Source of the DNA: Actinomycetota bacterium
GTDB taxonomy: Bacteria > Actinomycetota > Geothermincolia > Geothermincolales > RBG-13-55-18
DNA length: 46,692 nt
Assembly (NCBI GenBank): GCA_016931915.1
Contig: JAFGDU010000111.1
Coordinates: forward strand, 1 to 46,692
Direction of reading: 5' to 3'
Shown: positions 1-7,647 of the stretch, piece by piece
How the letters are laid out: each line of letters begins with the position of its first letter
Position numbering within the stretch: position 1 is the stretch's first letter
Position numbers and translations under genes: made by a program
Notes under the pieces: model-generated
Seen by the model: the letters and a program-made list of their open reading frames with translations, nothing else
The model's database searches: none
What the model was told of the DNA's origin: nothing

Positions 1-110
1 GAGGAATAACATTCACCATCTTAAAAACCCCACTCTATTATGCTGCTGAAGATATAATCTAGATAGCAATGCGATCCTTTCGATAAACAGGATAATGGAT
101 TATCTGGAGC

Positions 111-140
111 TTGACAAGGCGGGTTACCTCGTTCTAATAT
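111..140 (+). promoter_or_regulatory. Consensus sigma70-type promoter of the acyl-CoA cluster
   Basis: A perfect -35 hexamer TTGACA (111-116) is followed after 18 bases by TAATAT (135-140), a near-consensus -10. Transcription would begin around 147, some 80 bases before the first start codon at 229. The -10 overlaps the left edge of the inverted repeat at 139-158, so a protein bound there would block RNA polymerase. No other gene lies between this promoter and the acyl-CoA dehydrogenase. Confidence 0.75.
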
Positions 141-158
141 GAATGAATTATCATTCAT
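139..158. promoter_or_regulatory. FadR/TetR-type operator, perfect 8-bp inverted repeat
   Basis: ATGAATGA and TCATTCAT are perfect inverted repeats separated by four bases (ATTA). The core TGAATGA-N4-TCATTCA matches, from memory, the consensus of Bacillus FadR (YsiA), a TetR-family repressor released by long-chain acyl-CoA. It overlaps the -10 and the expected transcription start of a cluster that begins with an acyl-CoA dehydrogenase, which fits acyl-CoA-inducible repression. I saw no second copy in this window. The TetR gene at 36218-36922 is one possible but unproven partner. Confidence 0.7.
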
Positions 159-228
159 TTATCTTATAAAGAATGTATGAATAGGGCCATCTTGGTACAT
201 ATGTTTGGTTCGAGGAAAGGGGTAACGG

Positions 229-1401
229 ATGGTAGACTTCGCGCTCACCGAGGAGGAACAGGACACGAGACGCATGCTCAGGGAGTTCGCGTTGAACGAG
301 ATCAGACCCAGAGCGGTAGAAGTTGACAAGGATCCTGAACATAAGTTCGACTGGGAGATCATCAGGAAGGCCGCGGAACTCGACATCCTGAGCATGCCCA
401 TACCGGAGGCATATGGTGGGGCGGGAATGCCGCTGTTCACTCTAGTGCTGGCCATAGAGGAGATCGCCTACGGTGACGCCGGGACGGCCACAACCATAGG
501 GATAAACTGGGCCAACGTGGCCCTCATCCTCATTGAGGGAAAGCCGGAAAATTACGGCAAGTACCTCCCCTTGTTGGCCTCGCGAGAGGGCATGTTGAGC
601 TGCAACGCCTGCACGGAGGCATCGGGAGGGTCTGATTGCGCCACCTACTCGCGCTATATACCGGGCACCCATAAAACAATGGCCAGGAAGGACGGCAGCG
701 ACTACGTGCTCAACGGTACCAAGACCTTCATCACCAACGCCGGCGTAGCGGATCTGTACCTCATACTGGCATCGCTGGAGGGCTACGAGGGGCGTGACAG
801 CACCGCTTTCTTCTATGTGCCCGGCAACGCGCCCGGGCTGTCCATAGGAAAGGTCGAGGACAAGATGGGCCAACGCACGTCTCCTACGGCGGATGTGGTC
901 CTCAGTGACGTGCGCTTACCCGAAGAGAACGTCTTCGGGGAGCTGGGCAAAGGCGTATGGTACGTCGAGAACTGTCTCTTCCCCATCTCCCGAGGAGCAG
1001 TGGGCGCTCTCTCCGTGGGAGTTGCGCAGGCTGCATACGACGAAGCCCTCGCTTACGCACGGGAGAGGAAGCAGGGCGGGAAACGTATAATCGAGCACCA
1101 GGCGGTGGCGTTCAAGCTCGTGGACATGCTGACCAACATAGAAGCAGGCAGGGCCCTGGCCTGGAAATCCGCCTGGGCCAATATAACCACCTTTGGTGCG
1201 AGCCCCGAGCTCTCCTGTATGGCCAAGGTCTTCTGCACAGACATGGCCATGCGCGTGACCATCGACGCGGTGCAGATCTTCGGCGGCTACGGTTACATGA
1301 AGGACTACCCGGTGGAGAAGTTCATGCGGGATGTCAAACTCACCCAGATATACGAAGGGACCAACGATATCAACCGGTTGGACATATCCTGCTATCTATA
1401 G
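229..1401 (+). CDS. Acyl-CoA dehydrogenase (catalytic Glu present)
   Basis: A 390-residue FAD-dependent acyl-CoA dehydrogenase of usual family length, expected to oxidise an acyl-CoA to the 2-enoyl-CoA and pass electrons to ETF. The N-terminal helical domain begins FALTEEEQDTRRMLREFA. The middle region has the FAD-binding pattern ending FITNAGVADLYL. The C-terminal part carries QIYEGTNDINR, whose Glu376 sits where the catalytic base of medium- and short-chain enzymes lies. A GGAAAGGGG ribosome site precedes the ATG. It is first in a same-strand run with a DapA-like lyase, VOC protein, flavodoxin fusion and a paralogue at 4804-5970. The substrate cannot be read from sequence. Confidence 0.95.
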   Translation: MVDFALTEEEQDTRRMLREFALNEIRPRAVEVDKDPEHKFDWEIIRKAAELDILSMPIPEAYGGAGMPLFTLVLAIEEIAYGDAGTATTIGINWANVALILIEGKPENYGKYLPLLASREGMLSCNACTEASGGSDCATYSRYIPGTHKTMARKDGSDYVLNGTKTFITNAGVADLYLILASLEGYEGRDSTAFFYVPGNAPGLSIGKVEDKMGQRTSPTADVVLSDVRLPEENVFGELGKGVWYVENCLFPISRGAVGALSVGVAQAAYDEALAYARERKQGGKRIIEHQAVAFKLVDMLTNIEAGRALAWKSAWANITTFGASPELSCMAKVFCTDMAMRVTIDAVQIFGGYGYMKDYPVEKFMRDVKLTQIYEGTNDINRLDISCYL

Positions 1402-1434
1402 ATATCTACAGGGACTATTTAGGAGGTGGTCGGT

Positions 1435-2490
1435 ATGCCGGAATACACCAAGTCGGAGGCCAAGGACTGGGCGCGGGAGAAGTTCCGCGGGATCGAGAAC
1501 GTACTCATACCCTCCCTCAAACCCACGGAGATGGGGGAGGGAAAGATGCTGCTCATGGACGAGGCGGGTATCAGATACGACGTCAACATGGTAGCCAGGC
1601 ACGGGTTTTTCATGACTACCGTAGCATGCGAGGGCATCCATTTCATGCTGCAGGAGATGATCTTGAGGCCATATTACGAGTGGGTTGTCGACGAGAACAA
1701 AGGGAGGGTGATCCTCGATGCGTATATCTGCAATAACACCATCGAGGAACAGATCAACAACGTGAAGATCGCCGAGGAGACGGGGATCGACTGCGTCATG
1801 GTAGCCTTCGCCCCCAGCTTCTATCCAAAAAGTGAGGATGATATCTACGAGTATTTCAAGACCATATGCGATTCCACTAACCTGGCGGTAGTGGCCTACC
1901 CCTCGCACAAGTATAACTTCGAGAGGTTTCACCCCAGCGGCTTCAACCCCAGGACGATCGAGAGGATCGCCCACATCGAGAATGTGGTGGCCATGAAGCT
2001 GGGCGTGGTGGACATGGCCCATACCATGGAGTGCGTCCGCCTCTTCGGCGACGTGGTCATGCTCAACCAGCCCATGATCTCATGGTGGCCCGTGTGCGTG
2101 ATGGAGCTTGGGCTCAAGTGGGCAGGGTCGGCCCCTTACGAGTACCTGCAGACCCCGGAAGATCCGCGCCTGGTGGAACATTTCAACTTGTTGCTGGAAG
2201 GGAAAATGGACGAGGCCATGGAGATATTCTGGGAGCTCAAACCCGCGCGTGACATCTGGGAGGAGTTCCAGATGCCCCAGGTGGCGGAGGGGAGTTATAA
2301 CTTCATGCACTGGAAGTACGTTGGCTGGCTGACGGGGATGAACGGCGGTCCCATGTATCTCTCCACTCCCCGTATATACGAGCACGAGAAGGAGCGGTAC
2401 AAGGAGGGCCTGCGCAAGATCGGTATAACCCCCAGAGAGCCGGACGAGGAGTTCTACGTCGGCCGCGTGAACTACTCCGGGAGCAAGTAG
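1435..2490 (+). CDS. DapA-family (dihydrodipicolinate synthase-like) lyase/aldolase
   Basis: A 351-residue class I aldolase-type TIM barrel of the DapA/N-acetylneuraminate lyase superfamily. Lys188 in VVAMKLGV is the likely Schiff-base lysine, and Tyr155 in VVAYPSH matches the family's catalytic tyrosine. It is longer than DapA (about 290) because of an N-terminal lead of some 35 residues and a C-terminal tail. A GTG at 1426 is also in frame, but the ribosome site AGGAGGTGGT (1421-1430) favours the ATG at 1435. Lying between two acyl-CoA dehydrogenases, it more likely cleaves or condenses a catabolic keto-acid or hydroxyacyl intermediate than makes lysine. That role is inference. Confidence 0.85.
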   Translation: MPEYTKSEAKDWAREKFRGIENVLIPSLKPTEMGEGKMLLMDEAGIRYDVNMVARHGFFMTTVACEGIHFMLQEMILRPYYEWVVDENKGRVILDAYICNNTIEEQINNVKIAEETGIDCVMVAFAPSFYPKSEDDIYEYFKTICDSTNLAVVAYPSHKYNFERFHPSGFNPRTIERIAHIENVVAMKLGVVDMAHTMECVRLFGDVVMLNQPMISWWPVCVMELGLKWAGSAPYEYLQTPEDPRLVEHFNLLLEGKMDEAMEIFWELKPARDIWEEFQMPQVAEGSYNFMHWKYVGWLTGMNGGPMYLSTPRIYEHEKERYKEGLRKIGITPREPDEEFYVGRVNYSGSK

Positions 2491-2522
2491 CAGCCATAAG
2501 GGCGTACGACGAAGGGGAATAG

Positions 2523-3545
2523 ATGATCAACTCCCTGCAGCATGTAGGAGTGGGCGTGACGGATGTCGACCGCTCATACGAGTTCTACCGCCGCCATCTG
2601 CGCTTCAAGATCAAGTTGAGCGAACTCGAGGATGACGTCGAGGAACTGGTGCCCATGTTCGGGCGCAGGCCGCGCATGCGTATCTTGAACGCCCTGAACG
2701 CCTATGGGGGAGCGACGCTCGAGCTCTTCAGGCACATCGATACGCCTCCAAGGATAAAGCCGACTCCGGCCAGTTGGGGCGATAGCGGCTACCTGGAATT
2801 GGGCGTCGAAGTGAAGGGCCTCGGGAAGATCTATGGAGGGATGGAAAAGGCGGGAGTGGACATGCTGACCGGCATCCATGAGCTGAAAACCGCCGCCGGC
2901 TCTACTTGGCGTTACGCCTACATCAAGGACCCGGACGGTCTGCCCATACAGCTGATCGACCTCAGCGTCGCCCGGGCGGACCAGGGGCCCGGCCTTGTAT
3001 GCGGCATCGTCCACGTGGGCCTGGGCGTTTTGGACCTGGAGAGGGCCAGGGCTTTCTACGGCGTCCTGGGCTTCGATGAGGAGCTATATCACGGTCGGGA
3101 TGTTGCCGGGGAATTGGAGCCGGTAATGTCCAGCCCGGGGGAGCTCGAGGTCGTTTACCTGGGTAGGAAAGCTGGCTCCACGGCGCGGCTGGTCTCCTTC
3201 ACCGGCGGCATGGTAAAGCTTTTACATAGCAATGGGCGTGGCAGCGAGCGCGTATTCAAGGGAAGGCGTTTCGGCGATCCGGGCTTGGCGGAGATCGGCC
3301 TCGACGTCGACGACGCAGCTGCGGCGCTGAAAAAAGCAATGGGCGCGGGAGCCGCAGAGGTGGTCCCGCCCACCGATTTCAATTGGGGCTTCGGGCCCCG
3401 CGGTACCCTGGTCTACATCAGCGATCCCGAGGGAAACGTGGTGGAGTTCGTGAAGTTGAAGAGCGTATTCAAGCTGCCCCCCGGGGCCTTGAACTGGGTG
3501 GTAGCCAGGCCAGGGCGTATGCTGGCGCGGCTGCGCATCCTGTGA
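2523..3545 (+). CDS. Two-domain VOC (glyoxalase/dioxygenase-fold) protein
   Basis: A 340-residue protein made of two vicinal-oxygen-chelate modules, residues about 1-150 (starting LQHVGVGVTDVDRSYEFYRR) and 160-325 (starting GIVHVGLGVLDLERARAFYG). Each has the His near its first strand and a late acidic position (ATLELFRH; GNVVEFVKL) typical of the metal site. Such proteins act as epimerases (methylmalonyl-CoA type), lyases, isomerases or ring-cleavage dioxygenases. In an anaerobic acyl-CoA setting an epimerase or lyase is more likely, but I cannot say which. It starts 32 bases after the DapA-like gene with ribosome site GAAGGGGAATAG. Confidence 0.85.
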   Translation: MINSLQHVGVGVTDVDRSYEFYRRHLRFKIKLSELEDDVEELVPMFGRRPRMRILNALNAYGGATLELFRHIDTPPRIKPTPASWGDSGYLELGVEVKGLGKIYGGMEKAGVDMLTGIHELKTAAGSTWRYAYIKDPDGLPIQLIDLSVARADQGPGLVCGIVHVGLGVLDLERARAFYGVLGFDEELYHGRDVAGELEPVMSSPGELEVVYLGRKAGSTARLVSFTGGMVKLLHSNGRGSERVFKGRRFGDPGLAEIGLDVDDAAAALKKAMGAGAAEVVPPTDFNWGFGPRGTLVYISDPEGNVVEFVKLKSVFKLPPGALNWVVARPGRMLARLRIL

Positions 3546-3586
3546 TCGGCAAAGGCTGACGCAGCCTACGGTATAGGAGGGAAAGC

Positions 3587-4750
3587 GTGGATGAGAAGGG
3601 AATAGCGGTTAAAGCTCTCGTGGTTTACTACTCGTTGACCGGGAGAGGGGAGGAGATAGCGGGTATCCTGGAGGGAGAATTGAGGGAGTCCGGCATGGAG
3701 GTGACGGCGGTCGCCCTGGAACCCGACCCACCCTTCGCGTTACCGGTCAAGTTCCTTAAGACGCTGATGCTGACCGCCTACGGTGGGATGGGAATGGGAC
3801 GCAAGCTGAAATCGCTGCCGCCGGAAGTATACGAGGATGAATACGACACGGTGGTCCTGATAGGTCCCTCCTGGGGTTTCCATCCCGCCCCTCCCATGAC
3901 TTATTTCGCCCGGGAAATTCTGCCTGGCATACGTTTGTCTGCCACCGCAAAAACAGTAGTGGTGATAACGTGCCGCCGTTACTGGCGGAGGCACCTCAAG
4001 CTATTGAGGGAGTACCTGGCGCGCTCGGGGCTGAAGGTCTCCGGGTATCTGGCCCTGGAGCATCAGGGCCGGGAGCCCCTGAGATTCCTGGCCATCACCG
4101 CCCGCCTGGCCCAGAAAGAGCCGCCCTTGCGGCGGCAGTTAGGAAGGCTCTATCCGCCATTCGGCCTCTCCGAGGAACAGGTGGGATGTATCCACGCCCT
4201 GGCATCCGGGATGACGGAGGGAAACATCGGGCGTAGCGTAAGGGCAAGTGGCGGAAAGGAGAGACGGCTGTATGACAATCAGGCCTACCTGATATCCACA
4301 CAGGAGAAGATGACTCTCCTCGCCAGGCGCCTGGCCACCATACCCTATCTCATCCTGCGCTACTGGCTGCGCGGCCTCATACCCACGGATATGAAAGAGC
4401 CCGGGGATATAATGCGCAAATACATCCGGGACTATGAGGCGGAGATTATCCTGGAGAGGTTGGGGGTCGTGGAGAGGGACGCTGCCGCCGCCATGAAGGC
4501 CCTTACCTACATGCATAATCTCACCACCAAGGGGGAGATCACCGAGATGACATCCCACAGGTGCGTCCGCAGGGAGAGCCATTGCCCGGCGGCCGGGTTC
4601 CTGACCCAGGGGTTCTGCCGGGATATCCTCAGCGGGCCCGCCTTCCGGGGTTTGTGTGAGGCCATAAACCCCGACCTCGAGCATATCCATACAACTTATC
4701 TCTCCGGCGGGGACGACGTGTGCGAGCTGATCTTCGAGATGAGGCGATAG
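3587..4750 (+). CDS. Flavodoxin-fold domain fused to ATC-hydrolase-like domain
   Basis: A 387-residue protein with a GTG start set by TAGGAGGGAAA (3574-3584). Residues about 5-150 are flavodoxin-like: strand ALVVYYSLTGRGEEIAGIL with a phosphate-loop-like turn, later TVVLIGPSWGFHPAPPM. Residues about 230-387 resemble the L-2-amino-thiazoline-4-carboxylate hydrolase-like family (PF14196 as I recall it), ending with spaced cysteines and SGGDDVCELIFE. The gene at 8488-9294 carries the same C-terminal pattern alone. The fusion suggests FMN redox chemistry coupled to a Cys-containing thioester or hydrolase-like domain. Family assignment of the second half is moderate and the substrate is unknown. 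Confidence 0.65.
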   Translation: MDEKGIAVKALVVYYSLTGRGEEIAGILEGELRESGMEVTAVALEPDPPFALPVKFLKTLMLTAYGGMGMGRKLKSLPPEVYEDEYDTVVLIGPSWGFHPAPPMTYFAREILPGIRLSATAKTVVVITCRRYWRRHLKLLREYLARSGLKVSGYLALEHQGREPLRFLAITARLAQKEPPLRRQLGRLYPPFGLSEEQVGCIHALASGMTEGNIGRSVRASGGKERRLYDNQAYLISTQEKMTLLARRLATIPYLILRYWLRGLIPTDMKEPGDIMRKYIRDYEAEIILERLGVVERDAAAAMKALTYMHNLTTKGEITEMTSHRCVRRESHCPAAGFLTQGFCRDILSGPAFRGLCEAINPDLEHIHTTYLSGGDDVCELIFEMRR

Positions 4751-4803
4751 GATTCACTGAGCGCAGAAGCTAGAAATCGCTAGGGGCTGATGAGCGGAGC
4801 GTC

Positions 4804-5970
4804 ATGGTCAATTTCTCCCTGAGCGAAGAGGAAAAGGGCATACGCCGTATGCTTAACGAGTTCGCCGTCAAGGAGATCAGGCCCAGGGCGGCGGCGGTGG
4901 ATAAAGACCCCGAACACAGGTTCGACTGGGAGATAGTAAGAAAGGCGGCGAGGCTCAATATACTGGGGATGCCGGTTCCCGAGGCGTACGGCGGCGCAGG
5001 ATTGCCGCTTTTCTCCCTGGCGATAGCCACGGAGGAGCTGGCCTACGGCGATGCCGGTATATCCTCCTGCATCGGGATGAACTGGCTTAACGAGATTATG
5101 ATCATCCTCGAGGGAAACCAGTACAATTACGAGAGATATCTTCCCATGCTTTCGGCGCAGGAGGGGAACCTCAGCGCCAACGCGGTCACCGAGCCGATGG
5201 CGGGCTCCGATGCCTGGACCTACCGGAGATATTTGCCCGGGGCCTTGCGGACTATAGCCAGGAAGGACGGAAGCGACTACGTCATAAACGGTGTCAAGGC
5301 CCATGTAACCAATGGGGGCTTGGCCGATCTCTACCTGGCACTGGCCTCCCTCGACCCGAATGGGGGTAGGGATGCCAGTGCGTACTTCTACGTCCCCGGC
5401 GATGCACCGGGGGTATCGGTGGGCATGGTGGAGGACAAGATGGGCCAGCGTGTCCTGCAGAACGCCGAGGTCATCTTCACCGATGTACGCGTTCCGGCGG
5501 AGAACCTCTACGGGGAGGAGGGCAAAGGGCTTTGGTACGTGGAGAACATCCATCACTCCCTGTCCGGCGGGGCCGTGGGTGCTAGCTCCATCGGTATAGC
5601 CCGAGCTGCCTACGACGAGGCCCTGGCATACGCGAAAGAAAGGGTGCAGGGCGGAAAGCCGATCATCGAGCATCAGTCCGTTTCCTTTAAGCTCGCCGAT
5701 ATGTCAACCCTTATCGAGGCTGGGAGGACACTTGCCTGGAAGGCAATATGGGCCAATATCCAGAACTTGGGCGGTGAGCCCCGGCTCTCCCGTATGGCCA
5801 GGGTCTTCTGTACAGAGGCGGCTGTTAAAGTGACCCTGGAGGCTATACAGCTTTTCGGGGGGTACGGCTTTATAAAAGACTGCCTCATAGAGAAGCTCCT
5901 CCGGGATGCCGCCCTCAATCTATGTCCGAACGACATCAACCGCCTGGATCTGGCCGAAAACCTCAGTTAG
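4804..5970 (+). CDS. Acyl-CoA dehydrogenase paralogue lacking the catalytic Glu motif
   Basis: A 388-residue paralogue of the 229-1401 protein, similar along its whole length (for example NFSLSEEEKGIRRMLNEFA and DKMGQRVLQNAEV). At the C-terminus the stretch between RD and NDINRLD is AALNLCP, seven residues, where the paralogue has VKLTQIYEGT, ten residues. The YEG motif with the catalytic Glu is therefore gone by a clean 9-base difference and the frame stays open. No Glu replaces it at the alternative helix-G position used by isovaleryl- and long-chain enzymes (Ile is there). It may have altered chemistry, be a structural partner of the first enzyme, or be inactive. It is last in the cluster. 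Confidence 0.9.
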   Translation: MVNFSLSEEEKGIRRMLNEFAVKEIRPRAAAVDKDPEHRFDWEIVRKAARLNILGMPVPEAYGGAGLPLFSLAIATEELAYGDAGISSCIGMNWLNEIMIILEGNQYNYERYLPMLSAQEGNLSANAVTEPMAGSDAWTYRRYLPGALRTIARKDGSDYVINGVKAHVTNGGLADLYLALASLDPNGGRDASAYFYVPGDAPGVSVGMVEDKMGQRVLQNAEVIFTDVRVPAENLYGEEGKGLWYVENIHHSLSGGAVGASSIGIARAAYDEALAYAKERVQGGKPIIEHQSVSFKLADMSTLIEAGRTLAWKAIWANIQNLGGEPRLSRMARVFCTEAAVKVTLEAIQLFGGYGFIKDCLIEKLLRDAALNLCPNDINRLDLAENLS

Positions 5971-6067
5971 ACAGATTATGACCATCAATGATGAGCTGGT
6001 CGAGGCATTGTCTTGATGACGAAAATTGGACAGGCAGTGTCAATTTTGGGTCCATTTCAACGCTAGG

Positions 6068-6086
6068 TATCGCGAACTATCGCGAA
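6068..6086. repeat. Tandem TATCGCGAA repeats, 10-bp period
   Basis: TATCGCGAA occurs at 6068-6076 and again at 6078-6086, one helical turn apart, each containing the palindrome TCGCGA. It lies about 80 bases upstream of the tRNA-Ser remnant. Short direct repeats in phase beside an att core are typical of integrase or excisionase arm sites, but the function is inferred. Confidence 0.45.
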
Positions 6087-6167
6087 TACAAAATGGTAAT
6101 ATTTATAAATATGCAGGATAATGACTCGCAGAAGTACCAGGTATTACCATAATATCGGAATAGAGTA

Positions 6168-6223
6168 CTTGAAAACCATTAGCCTTCGCGGACTCGCGGG
6201 TTCGAATCCCGCCCCCTCCGCCA
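6168..6223 (+). pseudogene. 3' fragment of tRNA-Ser(UGA), probable att site
   Basis: The sequence runs from an anticodon loop CTTGAAA (6168-6174, anticodon TGA) through a long class II variable arm. It continues into a perfect T-arm (GCGGG 6196-6200, TTCGAAT, CCCGC 6208-6212), the acceptor 3' strand CCCCTCC (6213-6219), Ser-type discriminator G and encoded CCA (6221-6223). The 5' half is absent: nothing upstream pairs with the acceptor strand or the anticodon stem. This is the pattern left when an integrase recombines within the 3' half of a tRNA gene. The element would lie to the left, with an intact tRNA-Ser(UGA) beyond the window start. Confidence 0.75.
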
Positions 6224-6293
6224 CTAAAATGCCTGATAGATGAACATATATGATGGAGTTTACGGAATACAATACCATTATACAGATAGGTCA

Positions 6294-6320
6294 TTTCTAA
6301 CGTTTTCTAACGCATTTCTA
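6294..6320. repeat. TTTCTAACG direct repeats beside the tRNA remnant
   Basis: TTTCTAACG occurs at 6294-6302 and 6304-6312, with a partial third copy TTTCTA at 6315-6320, spaced about 10-11 bases. They sit 70-100 bases downstream of the tRNA-Ser remnant, where integrase arm-type or accessory-factor sites might be expected. No other explanation is evident. Confidence 0.4.
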
Positions 6321-6620
6321 GCAGCATTTCATCTAACAAGTCTACATCCAGGCATTCGATAGGAATTACATTGGATTTGTCTTCATAGGTTTACATTTCA
6401 TGTATATGGGGTAAGCAAACCCCGAAGGGCAATAAGTTAGTGCAACACATTGTGTGTTATTTCATTGATCGCTGCTCGATGATGGGGATGATGAGGATAG
6501 GCAACTTTGAATTTTTCAACAGAAATAGTCCTTTCCAAACATCCCTTTTATACGATGCGCCGGTTCTGAATAAACGTCGGACCTGGAGATGGTTCCCGGC
6601 GGGACAAAGGGGTAGCCTTT

Positions 6621-7622
6621 ATGGGAAACAGGAATCTTGGCAAGCTCGGTTTTGGGGCAGGGGCAGCAATGGGTTTGATGGTCTGGCCCAGGGTTGTCCG
6701 CAACATGGACCGTCTCAGGGAGAGCAGAAAGGGAGTCAGTGAACTGCCCTCCATCCTGGACGGCCAGGAGAAGAAGGGAATACGTTCACTCGATGGTACG
6801 GCCCTCTTCGTCGACTACCTGGGCGAGAAGGACCCTACCGTCTTCCTGGCCCACGGGTATACTGGCAACGGTACGGAATTCCACTATCAGAAGCCCTATC
6901 TTGCTGAGAAGTACAGGGTAGTGAGTATGGACTTCAGAGGCCACGGCAGATCTGAAGTACCCGAAAGCAAGGACTACCATGTCGAGCGTCTGGCCGAAGA
7001 CCTCAAGGCTGTGGTGGACGCCTTCGAGCCGGAGCGATTCGTGGTGGCCGGTCACAGCATGGGTGGAATCACTGCTTTCAAGTTCTACGAGCTCTTCGCC
7101 AATGAGTACAAGGATAGGCTGAAGGGCCTAGCGATCATCGACTCCACTGGCTTGGATCTTGCTGAAGGGGTATCTCTGCGGTGGAGGTTGTTCATACAGT
7201 GGAATAAAAATCTGCTAGAGAACGATTTCAGTGAAGCCCTCGCCGCGAGGTTGAGCGATTCCCCTCTTATGTATCTATGTATGCGCTGGCTGGTCTACGG
7301 AAAGAGACCACCGGCAAGCGAGATCGAGTTTCTGCAGCGCATGGGATGTTCAACGCCCATTATCACGTTGAGGGGGGCGGCGAGAAACCTTCTTGAATAC
7401 CATCTCGAGCATTGCCTGCCAAACGTGGATGTCCCGGTGATGCTGCTCGTGGGAAGCGAGGATACCCTGATGGCGAACGACCGCGAGAACAACCGCACCT
7501 TTTCTCTGCTTCCCGATGCAAGACTCAAGGTCTTCAAAGGGGCAGGCCATTGTGCGCCGCAGGAACAACCCGATGAGTTCAACCAGGCCCTGGGCGGTTT
7601 CCTCGCCGAGGTCTTCGCATAA
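6621..7622 (+). CDS. Alpha/beta-hydrolase fold protein
   Basis: A 333-residue alpha/beta hydrolase. The oxyanion strand is FLAHGYTGNG, the nucleophile elbow is GHSMGG, the acid lies in LLVGSEDTLM and the histidine in GAGHCAPQEQP, so the catalytic triad looks complete. About 60 N-terminal residues, including a small hydrophobic stretch (GAGAAMGLMVWP), precede the fold and could contact the membrane. An AAAGGGG ribosome site supports the ATG. It is followed 25 bases later by a second, unrelated-looking hydrolase. An esterase or lipase-like role is probable; the substrate is unknown. Confidence 0.85.
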   Translation: MGNRNLGKLGFGAGAAMGLMVWPRVVRNMDRLRESRKGVSELPSILDGQEKKGIRSLDGTALFVDYLGEKDPTVFLAHGYTGNGTEFHYQKPYLAEKYRVVSMDFRGHGRSEVPESKDYHVERLAEDLKAVVDAFEPERFVVAGHSMGGITAFKFYELFANEYKDRLKGLAIIDSTGLDLAEGVSLRWRLFIQWNKNLLENDFSEALAARLSDSPLMYLCMRWLVYGKRPPASEIEFLQRMGCSTPIITLRGAARNLLEYHLEHCLPNVDVPVMLLVGSEDTLMANDRENNRTFSLLPDARLKVFKGAGHCAPQEQPDEFNQALGGFLAEVFA

Positions 7623-7647
7623 GAGCGGGATTAGAGGAGATGTTTAT

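Larger units (their letters stand above)
5971..6620. other. 650-base gene-free stretch containing a tRNA remnant and repeats
   Basis: No convincing protein gene lies here. The G+C content drops well below that of the flanks. It contains an inverted repeat near 6037-6056 (AAAATTGGACA and TGTCAATTTT, like an insertion-sequence end but not identifiable), the direct repeats at 6068-6086, the tRNA-Ser 3' fragment at 6168-6223 and the repeats at 6294-6320. The composition and tRNA remnant suggest a boundary of horizontally acquired DNA. Confidence 0.6.

Noticed and set aside
4780..5673. 297-codon minus-strand open frame inside the second acyl-CoA dehydrogenase
   Set aside because: Antisense shadow of a gene with clear conserved motifs; no ribosome site and no recognisable domain.
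6037..6056. Insertion-sequence terminal repeat (AAAATTGGACA/TGTCAATTTT)
   Set aside because: It looks like an IS end but no transposase fragment or second end is present, so only the repeat itself is reported.
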